From positions 1 to 16,616 of the forward strand of contig JAKCAB010000891.1 in NCBI GenBank assembly GCA_021839785.1: 16,616 nt of DNA. The letters run 5' to 3'. A model generated the notes under the pieces. It was not told where the DNA came from, ran no database searches, and was given only the letters and a program-made list of their open reading frames with translations. Below, piece by piece: positions 6,921 through 14,899 of this stretch; within the stretch, counting starts at the first letter, position 1, and each line of letters begins with the position of its first letter. This stretch comes from a bacterium (GTDB taxonomy: Bacteria; Verrucomicrobiota; Verrucomicrobiae; Limisphaerales; J093). Both the position numbers and the translations under genes were made by a program.

Positions 6921-7793
6921 ATGATTCACCTCGGACTACACACGGACAACTGGCGTCCGCTCGGCGTGGGCTTCGAAGCCGCCTGCGAAAAGATCGCCGC
7001 CACCGGCCTGAAACACCTCGAGTTCTGTGCCATTCACGGGCAGAACTTCATCGCCGCCCTGGGCTACGATCCGGGCGTTTCCCTGCAATCCAACCCGCGC
7101 GCCCTCCGCCGCTTTCTCGACAAGCTGGGGCTGAAGGTGTCGCAAATCGACGGTTCTTATCCGATGATGGGACCGAACGGGTCGGCGTTTGGCGTGCAAT
7201 ATGTCACGCAGAGCATCCGCTTTGCCGCCGAACTCGGTTGTCCGATGGTCGATACCGTGGATGGCGCGTTCGAGATTCCCGGCCTGTCGCGCAAGGAAGT
7301 CTTCCGCGTCACCTGCGACAATTACCGCCAGGTCCTTTCCTGGGCCGAGGACTACAAAGTCATCGTCAACGTCGAACCGCACGGCCCGTACACGAACGAC
7401 CTCGATTTCATGCAGCGGCTTTTCGCGCACTTCGACTCCGAGTGGCTGCGCTGCAATTTCGACACTGGCAACACCTTCATCGCCGGCCACCAACCGCTCG
7501 ATTACTGCCAGGCGCTCCGCCAATACATCGTCCATTGCCACATCAAGGACGTCAGCCCGGCGCTCGCGGCCGCCGTGCGCGGCGAGGAGACGGGCATCGG
7601 CAGTTCCGAAGTTTTTGTGGGCGGCGGCGTCAACGCCGACAACATCCGCGCTTGCCTGGAGTATTTGCACGGCACCGGTTGGGATGGCGTGGTCTCGCTC
7701 GAATGCAGCGGCACCGACGAAAACACCCGCCGGAGCGTCGAGTGGATGCGCGGGGTAATCAAAGGATTGAAGCCCAAGGCGCGCCGCAAGTGA
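6921..7793 (+). CDS. Sugar phosphate isomerase/epimerase (xylose-isomerase-like TIM barrel), metal site intact
   Basis: This 290-residue protein has no signal peptide and belongs to the AP-endonuclease-2/xylose-isomerase-like TIM-barrel family, whose members isomerise or epimerise sugars and related compounds at a divalent metal. The four expected ligands can be placed: Glu152 in VNVEPHG, Asp181 in NFDTGN, His207 in HCHIKD and Glu261 in SLECSG. Other barrel strands are seen at the start (HLGLHTDNW) and in KVSQIDGSYP. The exact substrate cannot be read from sequence. The ATG is preceded by GGAG (6914-6917). It starts 46 bp after the EIIC gene on the same strand, so co-transcription and action on the imported sugar are plausible. 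The next gene is a secreted, divergent paralogue. Confidence 0.85.
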   Translation: MIHLGLHTDNWRPLGVGFEAACEKIAATGLKHLEFCAIHGQNFIAALGYDPGVSLQSNPRALRRFLDKLGLKVSQIDGSYPMMGPNGSAFGVQYVTQSIRFAAELGCPMVDTVDGAFEIPGLSRKEVFRVTCDNYRQVLSWAEDYKVIVNVEPHGPYTNDLDFMQRLFAHFDSEWLRCNFDTGNTFIAGHQPLDYCQALRQYIVHCHIKDVSPALAAAVRGEETGIGSSEVFVGGGVNADNIRACLEYLHGTGWDGVVSLECSGTDENTRRSVEWMRGVIKGLKPKARRK

Positions 7794-8008
7794 GCAACCG
7801 CTGGGGGTACGAGACGAAAATCGACGGCGGCGTCAGCTAACCCGCTCTGATCGACCGCCCACAAGCGACGCCTCCGCGGGCGCCAACGCCACGCACGGTT
7901 TCTGCCGCGCCGAGGCCAAAATATTCGGCTGGGCCATTGCCGAAGCTTGCGGCAAGCTGGAGCTGTCGCCGCTTGCTGAGTAAACCGCTCTGCCGCGCCG
8001 ACCCCGTT
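7794..8008 (+). other. 215-bp intergenic spacer with a protein-like open frame lacking a start
   Basis: No complete gene is present. A plus-strand frame is open from 7771 to TAA 7981-7983. Its last 35 codons read like protein (for example KIFGWAIAEACGKLEL) with GC-rich third positions, but it has no ATG, GTG or TTG. It could be the end of a decayed gene, or chance in GC-rich DNA. No terminator or clear promoter was seen, so the flanking isomerase genes could still share a transcript. Confidence 0.3.
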
Positions 8009-8887
8009 ATGCGCAAATCATCGACCTATCTGTTCCTGCTCGCGACCACCGCCGCCTTCGTGCTCAGCCTTCCCGTCCGTGCCGCCGGCTTGGCGGATTA
8101 CCCGTTCTTCCCGTTCTGCATCGACTGGCACGACGCGAAGAAGCGCAACTTCGAGGAACAGGCGCAGATGCTCAAGGAACTCGGCTATCCCGGCGTCGGC
8201 CACATCTGGCTGGACAAGGTCGAGGAGCGGATCAAGTCGCTCGATGCCGCCGGGCTGAAACTTTTCCAGATCACAATGACCGTGGATCTGACGCCCGGCA
8301 AGGCGCCTTACGACGTCGCGCGGTTCAAGCAGGTCTGCGCGCTCATCAAGGGCCGCGGGGTGCAGTTCGACCTGCTGATGAACGGCCGGAAGCCGTCCGA
8401 TCCCGCCTTCGACGATCAGGCGGTGGCGATCCTGCGCGAGATGTCCGACCAGGCGCGCGACGCCGGCGCGCAGTTGCTGCTCTATCCGCACGTCGGTTCG
8501 TGGATCGAGCGCATCGAAGATTCGGTGCGGGTGGCCGACCGGGTGGACCGGCCGAACGTGGGCGTGATGTTCAACCTTTGCCACTGGCTGCGCGTGGACA
8601 AATCGCGCGACTACCAGCCGCTGCTCAAGCTGGCGCTGCCGCGGCTCTGGGCGGTGAGCATCAACGGGGCGGATGCATTCGACCCGAACCCGTCCGGGTG
8701 GGACCGCTACATCCAACCGCTGGACAAGGGCAACTTCGACCTCGCCGCCTTCCTGCGCACCTTGCACAAATTGGGTTACCGCGGCCCCATCGGCCTGCAA
8801 TGTTACGGCATCGGTGGCGACGCGCGGGAACACCTGGCCCGCTCGCTGGCCGCGTGGCAGAAGCTCAGCGGGAACTTGCGGGACTGA
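8009..8887 (+). CDS. Secreted TIM-barrel sugar isomerase/epimerase homologue with degenerate metal site
   Basis: The 292-residue protein begins with a signal peptide: MRK, a hydrophobic stretch YLFLLATTAAFVLSL, and a likely cut after VRA (residue 25). It is therefore probably periplasmic or otherwise exported. The rest is a xylose-isomerase-like TIM barrel of the type common in Planctomycetes and Verrucomicrobia, with LYPHVGSW (158-165), MFNLCHWLRVD (187-197), SINGAD (217-222) and IGLQCYGIGGD near the end. Aligned with the upstream paralogue, the four metal-ligand positions are Tyr159, Asn189, Asn219 and Gln264, so the usual metal site is absent. I recall the same residues in other members of this branch, so this is probably a family trait rather than local decay. 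Function is unknown; a ligand-binding role or a different chemistry is possible. ATG 8009 is chosen because the signal peptide starts there; the frame is open to 7937. Confidence 0.8.
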   Translation: MRKSSTYLFLLATTAAFVLSLPVRAAGLADYPFFPFCIDWHDAKKRNFEEQAQMLKELGYPGVGHIWLDKVEERIKSLDAAGLKLFQITMTVDLTPGKAPYDVARFKQVCALIKGRGVQFDLLMNGRKPSDPAFDDQAVAILREMSDQARDAGAQLLLYPHVGSWIERIEDSVRVADRVDRPNVGVMFNLCHWLRVDKSRDYQPLLKLALPRLWAVSINGADAFDPNPSGWDRYIQPLDKGNFDLAAFLRTLHKLGYRGPIGLQCYGIGGDAREHLARSLAAWQKLSGNLRD

Positions 8888-9061
8888 GCCGCGGCTTGCC
8901 GCGCAGACAGTTTGGGAGGCTCGCCGGCCAAGGGCTCGCCTTCCACAGCCTTTCCCGCCTCGCGGTGGTTGGGACTGGAATGTCGCCGCCCGCGAATGGT
9001 AACAACTCACGCATGGCAGGCGCAGGATTCGTCGTCGCGCGTGCGGCGGTTGGCGACGCTC
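8888..9061 (+). other. 174-bp spacer before the sensor kinase
   Basis: A short hairpin, CGCGG-CTTG-CCGCG at 8890-8903, follows the stop codon by 2 bp but has only TTT downstream at 8911-8913, so it is a poor terminator. GGCTCGCC is repeated directly at 8918-8925 and 8933-8940. The sensor-kinase frame is open through here from 8912, but the predicted residues look non-coding (a run rich in Pro, Ser and Arg). No clear promoter boxes were seen. Confidence 0.4.
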
Positions 9062-12000
9062 ATGGGTAAAACCTCGGACAAGCTGGCCCGCGGAAGCCGC
9101 GCCGCGAAAACGGCGGGGCGGGCGGGCCGCTGGGCCGTGGCCGCGCTGGCGGGCCTGGCGCTCGCGAGCCGTGCCGACCAGTGGCGTTTGTACAAGGCCG
9201 CCGATGGCCTCAGCGAATCGTTGAGCACGGCGGTCACCGTCAGCCCGCGCGGCAACGTGTGGGTGAAGCATGGCGAGGTGAACGCCATCAGCATGCTGGA
9301 CGGCTACACCATCCAGCACATTCCCACGCCGGTGGAGCGGATTTACCGCGTCTATCAAAGTCGCGCCGGCCGCATCTGGGCGGTGTACGACGAGGGGTTG
9401 CTCGGCTTCGTGGGCAACGAATGGGTCGCCTACCCGCTGACCAACCACCTCACGCAGGCCGAATCGAACCAGCTCCGCGCCGGCCGCTCGCCCGCCATTC
9501 TCCCCGCCGAGGAAGACCGCGTCCTCATGCTCCTGCCTGACCGGCTGGTCCAATTCCACGCCGTCGATCAGCGCTTCGCGGTGTTGAAACGAGCCGACGA
9601 TCTGGGGCTGGGGCGCTGGCTGGACCTCGCCCCGGCGGCCAACGGCGGGCTGTGGCTGACGGCTCAACGGGGCGTGGCGCGATTCGGCCTCCCCGTGCGC
9701 CGGCTCAGCGCGGCGTCGGAATGGACGGAGCGCGAAATCCCCGCGACGCTGGACGCCACCAACCTGCACCGCCCGTTCGAGGACGATGCCGGCGGACTGA
9801 CGATGATCGCCGAACCGGTCACGCCCGGCCGCGGGTTGCTCGCGCATTTCGACGGCACGAATTGGCTGGCGCGAGGTGTGCCGGACGAAAACCTGCGCTT
9901 CGCGTGGCGCGACGCCGAATCCGAGGCGTTCTGGGGCGTCACGCTCAACAAACTCCTGCGCTTCGAATCGAACCGCGTCGCCACGGTGACGCCGCCGCTG
10001 ACGCCCGGCCAGATTCTGGACGTGGCGGTGCAGCCGCGTGGTGTTTTCTGGCTGGCCACGCGCCAAGGCCTGCTGCGTCACGCGCCGTCCGCGTGGCATT
10101 CGCCCGCCTGGCCCACGCGCGCGCCCGGTTTGGTGCAAGGCCTCGCGGAAGATGCCGTCGGGACTCTGTGGGTCGCGGCCGAGGCGGGGCTGTTCGGCTA
10201 CCGCGGAAACGTATGGACGGCCCACGCTTGGCCCGCCGGCCTTGAGCCAGCCTTTCAACCCAAGGACGGATTGTTCGCGCTCGCCGATGGCGCGTTGTGC
10301 CTGACCGTCGGCACCGCGTTGTGGCGGTTCGACCCGCCTTCGGGCCGGTTCGCGGAACTGGCGCACCCGGCGGGACGCGAGGTGCTGCGGGTGCTCGGCC
10401 GCGACGAGGCCGGCGGCCTGTTGGTGCTGACGCGGAACGAAGCCGAGCCCGGCGATCCACCGCATTGCGAGGTCTTCGACGGGCGGCGGTTCACCGAATG
10501 GACGGCCGGCCCGCCGCTGCCGGCGACGGGGGGGGAGGTCTTTTTCTGCGAACGCGCGCGGAACGGGGATTGGTGGGTGGGCACCAGCGCCGGCCCGGCC
10601 TGGTGGCGCGACGGCCGCTGGCAGTTTTTCGGCAACGCCGACGGTTACGTGGACGAAGGCGCGCTGTGCTGGCTGGAGATGGCGGACGGCCGGATCTGGT
10701 GCGCCGGACTCGCGAAGGTGCAGGAATTCGACGGCAAACGGTGGGCCACGGTGCATTCGGCGCTGGACCGCGCGAACGCCTTGTTGCACGCGAGCGACGG
10801 CAGCGTGTGGGTGGCGGCGAACAACGGCCTGCACCGCTTTTACCGCGGCGCTTGGCTGGCCGTGGGCGAGAGCGAGGGGTTGCCGGATAACGCCGCGCAT
10901 TGCCTCTTCGAGGACCGCCAGCGGGTGCTCTGGGTTGGCACGGGCCGCGGGTTGAGCCAGTACATGCCGCGGGCCGACTTCGAGCCGCCGCGCACACTGG
11001 CCATCGAGTGGGAACAGCAGGGCAGCGCCACCGGCGAAGGCACCGGCGTGCTGACCTTCATCGGGCGCGACCGGTGGGACTTCACACCGCAAAATCGCCT
11101 CGTGTTTTCCTACCGGCTCGACGAAGGCGAATGGTCTCCTTACGCGCCGGGGAACACCTTCCGGTTGCGCGGCCTCACGCAAGGCCGGCACCGCGTCGAG
11201 GCGCGCGCCATGGACCGGAACTGGAACGTCGAACTCAAGCCCGCGTCGTTCGGTTTTCGGGTCCGCGTGCCTTGGTATCGCGACCAGCGCGTGGTGTGGT
11301 CCGGGCTGTTCGGGGTTCTGCTGGCGTTCGTGGCCGCCGGGTTCGCGGTCAACCGCCACTGGCGCCTGCGGCGGAGTTACGCCGACGTGGGTCGGCTGGT
11401 CGAGGAACGGACACGGGAGCTGGAGCGCGCCACCGCCGCGCTGGCCCACAGCCAGAAGATGACCGCGCTGGGCACGCTGGCGGCGGGCATCGCCCACGAT
11501 TTCAACAACATCCTGTCCATCGTCAAAGGCTCCGCCCAGATCATCGCCGCCCACCCGGCTGACCGCGACAAGGTGCTCACCCGCGTGTCGCGCATCCTGA
11601 CGATGGTGGACCAGGCCAGCGACATTGTGCGCGCCCTGCTGGGGTTTGGCACCGCCACCGAGCGGCGGGTGAAGCCTTCCGACTTGAACGAGGTGGTGAC
11701 GCACACGCTGCGACTGCTGAGCGACCGTTTCCGGCGCGAGATCACCGTCGAGTGCAGACTCTCACCCGATCTTCCGCCGGTGCGCGCGGCGGCGGACCTT
11801 GTTCAACAGATGCTCTTGAACCTGATCTTCAACGCCGCCGACGCGATGGACGGGCGGGGCCGGATCGAAGTGACCACCGGGCGGCTGGAGACCTTGCCCG
11901 AAAGTTTGGTGCTGCCGCCCCAACCGGCGCCGGCGTACGGGTTCGTGTCCGTGCGCGACACCGGCAGCGGCATTCCGCCGGAGGTGCTGCCGCGGATCTT

Positions 12001-12169
12001 CGAGCCGTTCTTCACCACCAAGGCGCTGTCAGCCCGGCCGGGGCGCGGGCTGGGCTTGTTCATGGTGTATGAATTCGCCAAGGAAATGGGGCACGGCCTG
12101 CGCGTCGAATCCGCGGTGGGCGCCGGCAGCACGTTCACCGTGCTGATGCCGGTGGCGGGACCGGAGTGA
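9062..12169 (+). CDS. Sensor histidine kinase with periplasmic beta-propeller and Y_Y_Y domain
   Basis: This 1035-residue membrane sensor resembles the input half of hybrid two-component glycan sensors. A basic start and hydrophobic WAVAALAGLALA (signal peptide, likely cut after SRA near residue 38) precede a large extracytoplasmic propeller (about 40-640). The propeller has repeated Reg_prop blades such as GRIWAVYDEGL, GTLWVAAEAGL, GSVWVAANNGL and RVLWVGTGRGL. A Y_Y_Y domain (about 648-737) and one membrane helix (about 743-764) follow. The cytoplasmic kinase has AGIAHDFNN with phospho-acceptor His812, N box FNAADAM (Asn924), DTGSGIPPE (Asp966), FEPFFTTK (from Phe980) and GRGLGL (from Gly994). 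It is an NtrB/HPK4-type kinase. It lacks the receiver and AraC domains of true hybrids, and no response regulator is in the window. ATG 9062 gives a good signal peptide; upstream codons 8912 and 8996 do not. Confidence 0.88.
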   Translation: MGKTSDKLARGSRAAKTAGRAGRWAVAALAGLALASRADQWRLYKAADGLSESLSTAVTVSPRGNVWVKHGEVNAISMLDGYTIQHIPTPVERIYRVYQSRAGRIWAVYDEGLLGFVGNEWVAYPLTNHLTQAESNQLRAGRSPAILPAEEDRVLMLLPDRLVQFHAVDQRFAVLKRADDLGLGRWLDLAPAANGGLWLTAQRGVARFGLPVRRLSAASEWTEREIPATLDATNLHRPFEDDAGGLTMIAEPVTPGRGLLAHFDGTNWLARGVPDENLRFAWRDAESEAFWGVTLNKLLRFESNRVATVTPPLTPGQILDVAVQPRGVFWLATRQGLLRHAPSAWHSPAWPTRAPGLVQGLAEDAVGTLWVAAEAGLFGYRGNVWTAHAWPAGLEPAFQPKDGLFALADGALCLTVGTALWRFDPPSGRFAELAHPAGREVLRVLGRDEAGGLLVLTRNEAEPGDPPHCEVFDGRRFTEWTAGPPLPATGGEVFFCERARNGDWWVGTSAGPAWWRDGRWQFFGNADGYVDEGALCWLEMADGRIWCAGLAKVQEFDGKRWATVHSALDRANALLHASDGSVWVAANNGLHRFYRGAWLAVGESEGLPDNAAHCLFEDRQRVLWVGTGRGLSQYMPRADFEPPRTLAIEWEQQGSATGEGTGVLTFIGRDRWDFTPQNRLVFSYRLDEGEWSPYAPGNTFRLRGLTQGRHRVEARAMDRNWNVELKPASFGFRVRVPWYRDQRVVWSGLFGVLLAFVAAGFAVNRHWRLRRSYADVGRLVEERTRELERATAALAHSQKMTALGTLAAGIAHDFNNILSIVKGSAQIIAAHPADRDKVLTRVSRILTMVDQASDIVRALLGFGTATERRVKPSDLNEVVTHTLRLLSDRFRREITVECRLSPDLPPVRAAADLVQQMLLNLIFNAADAMDGRGRIEVTTGRLETLPESLVLPPQPAPAYGFVSVRDTGSGIPPEVLPRIFEPFFTTKALSARPGRGLGLFMVYEFAKEMGHGLRVESAVGAGSTFTVLMPVAGPE

Positions 12170-12199
12170 GCCAGGCGCTTGCCTTGCGTGCACACTTTT

Positions 12200-12215
12200 T
12201 GTCGCAATTGCGACA
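12200..12215. repeat. Perfect 16-bp palindrome TGTCGCAATTGCGACA between convergent genes
   Basis: The sequence reads identically on both strands, and lies 31 bp after the sensor-kinase stop and 60 bp from the TIGR03790 stop. It is preceded by a T run and followed by GAAATT on the plus strand, so it has no T tract in the right place for a terminator in either direction. It looks like a dimeric protein-binding site or part of a dispersed repeat. Confidence 0.6.
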
Positions 12216-12221
12216 GAAATT

Positions 12222-12256
12222 GCACCAGCCGAGTCAGGCATAGCCTGGTGCCTGGT
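12222..12256. repeat. Alternative hairpins and tandem GCCTGGT in the convergent gap
   Basis: GCACCAG (12222-12228) can pair with CTGGTGC (12245-12251). Alternatively CAGGC (12235-12239) can pair with GCCTG (12243-12247). GCCTGGT is repeated in tandem at 12243-12249 and 12250-12256. No T tract follows, so a terminator role is uncertain. Confidence 0.35.
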
Positions 12257-12274
12257 ACCTCGCGTTTGTGCGGC

Positions 12275-14029
12275 TCAGGAGCCGGGCGGACGCACCGCGT
12301 TGGTGGCGCTCGCCGGCAGTTGCGGCGCGAGGCGTTCGATTTCGCCTTCGTAACGTTCGACCCGCCTAGTGTCTCCCGCCTTTTTCGCCAACGCCAAGGC
12401 TTCCTGGTAGAACGCGAGCAGATCGGGATAGCGCGGGTTGGCGGCGAAAAAGTCGTCGTAAACCTTGAGCGCCTCGGCGTCGCGTCCCGCCCGGGCCAGC
12501 GCCTGCATCAACGTGAACTGGAGCTGGAGTTTTTCGTTGGGCGACGGCTTCAGTTTGAGCGCGGCCTGGTACAGCCGGATCGCCGCGCCCGGATTGCTGA
12601 GGATTTGCAGGTCGGCGAGCTTTTCGGCCAGCACCGCGCTTTGCTTCGTCAGCGGCAGGGCCTTCAGATAATCGATCATCGCCTGGGGCGGGGCGCCGGT
12701 GGCCAGGTTCAAGTCCACGACACGCAGGTGCGACCAGGCGAGGAGGTTGCTTTTTCGGCGTTCGAGGTCTTCGTGCAGTTCCTGCGGCGGCCGGGCCATC
12801 GGCCGGTACAGCGGGTCGCCCACGACGGTGGTTTGCCAGGACAACACCGGCAGTGACGCGTAGGCGGCGTCGGCGAAGTTGGCGCCGAGCGCGATGAGGT
12901 CGTTGAAGAACACGCCCACATGCGGGGTGAGGTCCAGATACGGTTCGGCCACGCAACCCATCGTGGCGGTCGCGCCTTTGGCGAGAAATGGCCCCACCCA
13001 GTTCGCCGTGGCGCTCCGAATGGTGCGGGCACTGTACGAATGCAGATGGTACGCGATCGCCCCCGGCATGAACTCGACCGGGTCGCGCGTGAACGGTCCC
13101 GACACCGCGGCGTCGTACCAACCGGCGTAAATCGCGATCTGGGGCATCGGAAACGAGGCCGGGAAGGTAGAAGGTCGCGGATCCAGAATGGTCTCGAAGC
13201 CCTGCCGGCGCACGACGAGGTACGCCTCGCGAATCCATTGGTCGCCGTTCGCGTACGGGCCGTTGGTCAAACCGCGGGTGTCGAAATAGGCGCGCCCCCA
13301 CAGGCCGTTGGTTTCCGCCTGCATTGCCTTGTCCACGAGTTCGGAGGCGATGCGCTGCGAAGGTCCGTCCAGGCGCGTGACCAGGAACAAGCCATTGGTG
13401 GGGTGCAACGACGCGAAGTTCGTGATGCCAAAGTACGGATTCCGCAACGGGCCGGTCACGGGCGCCCTTTGTTCCAGCAAGGGCAGCGCGGCGAGTTCGC
13501 TGTCCACGGCGGCCTCGTTGCGGCGCAGCGCCGCGGGCAGGTTCGCCGGCACGTCCTCGTCGAGCTTGGGATCGGCGTCGATCCGCAGCGGCACCCCGTA
13601 CGCGAGCACGAGATAGCGCACCTTGGATTCGGTGAGCACCCGCGCCACGCCGCCCGGCGCGCCTTCCTTGGCGGGGATCAGTCTTTCCTCAAACCGCGCG
13701 AGCCCGCGGTTTTCCAATTCCTGAACCAGCGGCCGTTGCAGGTTCTCGCGGAAGACCGTGCGCGACATGCCTTCGCTGCGCGGCAATGTCAGGCCGATGA
13801 GGTTCTTGGCGGGCACGCCTCGCAACTTGGCATAGTGCTCGGCCACGACCCGCGAGTCCGGCGCGAAATCGAGGTTGTAGATCACCGCCACCTCGTCGCC
13901 GGCGCCCGCGGACCAGGCAGGCCAACCCCCGGTGGCGCTTAAAAGCAGCCCCAGCACACCCGGCGCGAGGCGACGCAGGACGGGCACAAAACGAACGCCA
14001 CCGGCGCGGGACTTCCTTCGCAAAATCAT
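12275..14029 (-). CDS. TIGR03790-family exported protein with C-terminal TPR-like region
   Basis: The 584-residue protein has an N-terminal export signal (basic MILRRKSR, hydrophobic [12 protein letters not shown], likely cut near WSA, residue 41). The TIGR03790 domain follows: EVAVIYN at 46-52, then the [18 protein letters not shown] block, [14 protein letters not shown], and [12 protein letters not shown] with His328 and His330. The family is of unknown function. It is described as occurring mainly in bacteria that have exosortase, and as patchily distributed in Verrucomicrobia, Planctomycetes, Acidobacteria and others. After about residue 450 the protein is helical, with TPR-like repeats ([37 protein letters not shown]). 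The frame is open to 14083, but the ATG at 14029 is chosen: it overlaps the stop of the upstream MBL gene (ATGA, 14026-14029), which implies translational coupling. No PEP-CTERM tail is seen at its own end. Confidence 0.83.
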   Translation of the reverse strand: MILRRKSRAGGVRFVPVLRRLAPGVLGLLLSATGGWPAWSAGAGDEVAVIYNLDFAPDSRVVAEHYAKLRGVPAKNLIGLTLPRSEGMSRTVFRENLQRPLVQELENRGLARFEERLIPAKEGAPGGVARVLTESKVRYLVLAYGVPLRIDADPKLDEDVPANLPAALRRNEAAVDSELAALPLLEQRAPVTGPLRNPYFGITNFASLHPTNGLFLVTRLDGPSQRIASELVDKAMQAETNGLWGRAYFDTRGLTNGPYANGDQWIREAYLVVRRQGFETILDPRPSTFPASFPMPQIAIYAGWYDAAVSGPFTRDPVEFMPGAIAYHLHSYSARTIRSATANWVGPFLAKGATATMGCVAEPYLDLTPHVGVFFNDLIALGANFADAAYASLPVLSWQTTVVGDPLYRPMARPPQELHEDLERRKSNLLAWSHLRVVDLNLATGAPPQAMIDYLKALPLTKQSAVLAEKLADLQILSNPGAAIRLYQAALKLKPSPNEKLQLQFTLMQALARAGRDAEALKVYDDFFAANPRYPDLLAFYQEALALAKKAGDTRRVERYEGEIERLAPQLPASATNAVRPPGS

Positions 14030-14826
14030 GTGTTTGGGACGCGTTCCTCCAAGACGATCTTCAACCCATCGTAAGCGAACCACACACCCGTCGGCAGCTC
14101 GGCCTGGTCGCGGTCGTGGTCAAAACCGTGCGCGAGGTGCGTGAAATACGTGCGCGCGGCGCCGATGCGGCGGGTCGCGGTCAGGGCTTCATCGAGGCAC
14201 ATGTGCGTGGGATGCGGATCGGGCCGCAGCGCGTCCAGCACCGCGACTTCCACGCCACGCACCGCTTCCAAGGCGGCGGGCGGCACTTCCTTGCAGTCGC
14301 TCAGGTAGGCCAGCCGTTTCCGGCCGCCCTGGCTGAACAGGAACCCCGTCGTCGTAATCCGCCCGTGAGGGAGGTCCAGCGGCGTGATGTCCAAATCGCC
14401 CAGCGTGAACGGACCGGCGATGACGTGCGGCTCGGGCTTGAAATAGCCGTCCGGGATCGGCCCATCCGCGAAGGCGTATTGGAACACCCGGCGCAGCGTC
14501 TGCATCGTGGCCTCCGCGGCGTAGATCGGCAGGGTGCCGCGCCGCAGGTCGCAGAACCGCCGGCAATCGTCCATGCCCATGATGTGGTCCGCGTGACCGT
14601 GGGTCACCAGCACCGCGTCCAGCCAGCGGATGTCTTCGCGCAGGATTTGGAGCCGGAACTCCGGCGTCGTATCGACCACGAGTTTGATCGCGTCGGTCGC
14701 CACGTAAATGGACGGGCGGGTGCGATGGTTTTTGGGGTTGGCCAGAAACTCCGGCGGGTAAGTCTTGCCGATGAGCGGCACCCCCTGCGAGGTGCCCGAG
14801 CCAAGGAAAGTGAAGGTAAACGCCAT
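14026..14826 (-). CDS. MBL-fold metallohydrolase, PhnP-like branch
   Basis: This 266-residue cytoplasmic protein has the metallo-beta-lactamase fold. The N-terminal [11 protein letters not shown] (residues 7-17), the THGHADH metal motif (75-81, ligands His76, His78, Asp80 and His81), the DDCRRFCDL block, AYLSDCKE and a late [11 protein letters not shown] all fit the PhnP / cyclic-phosphate phosphodiesterase branch. In E. coli, PhnP opens ribose 1,2-cyclic phosphates, but the wider family has mixed substrates and no phosphonate genes are here. The stretch after GVPLIGK, where PhnP carries Cys residues of a structural zinc site, has none ([18 protein letters not shown]), so that second site is probably missing. 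It appears to be the first gene of a two-gene operon with TIGR03790, joined by a 4-nt ATGA overlap, and diverges from recN. Confidence 0.87.
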   Translation of the reverse strand: MAFTFTFLGSGTSQGVPLIGKTYPPEFLANPKNHRTRPSIYVATDAIKLVVDTTPEFRLQILREDIRWLDAVLVTHGHADHIMGMDDCRRFCDLRRGTLPIYAAEATMQTLRRVFQYAFADGPIPDGYFKPEPHVIAGPFTLGDLDITPLDLPHGRITTTGFLFSQGGRKRLAYLSDCKEVPPAALEAVRGVEVAVLDALRPDPHPTHMCLDEALTATRRIGAARTYFTHLAHGFDHDRDQAELPTGVWFAYDGLKIVLEERVPNT

Positions 14827-14899
14827 GCTTTGCCGCGCTGCCAGTTTCGTTTTGCGTCACGCTAACATTGCCGCCAAATTCGCCGCCAACGAAATCGCC
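14827..14899. promoter_or_regulatory. Divergent promoter region between the MBL gene and recN
   Basis: This 73-bp gap must carry the start signals for both genes unless their promoters overlap the coding regions. It contains a relatively AT-rich core (TTTCGTTTTGCGTCACGCTAA) but no clear -35/-10 pair. No LexA-like inverted repeat is visible, although recN is SOS-controlled in many bacteria. Neither start codon has an obvious Shine-Dalgarno sequence. Confidence 0.35.

Noticed and set aside
7790..7840. 16-codon GTG frame overlapping the isomerase stop as GTGA
   Set aside because: It has the geometry of a coupled gene but is too short, has no ribosome-binding site of its own and resembles nothing I know.
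8890..8914. Hairpin after the secreted isomerase homologue as a terminator
   Set aside because: The stem is only 5 bp and is followed by mixed sequence with just three Ts; too weak to call.
8918..8940. Direct repeat GGCTCGCC, two copies
   Set aside because: Eight-base repeats are common in such GC-rich DNA, and there is no further copy or array nearby.
8018..11704. Very long minus-strand open frame (1228 codons) opposite the secreted isomerase homologue and sensor kinase
   Set aside because: The plus strand encodes recognisable domains with signal peptides over the same span. The antisense translation is rich in Arg, Gly, Pro, His and Ala with no motifs, as expected for the shadow of GC-rich codons.
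12920..13942. Plus-strand frame (340 codons) opposite the TIGR03790 gene
   Set aside because: It is a shadow of the minus-strand gene, with Arg/Gly/His-rich composition and no domain.
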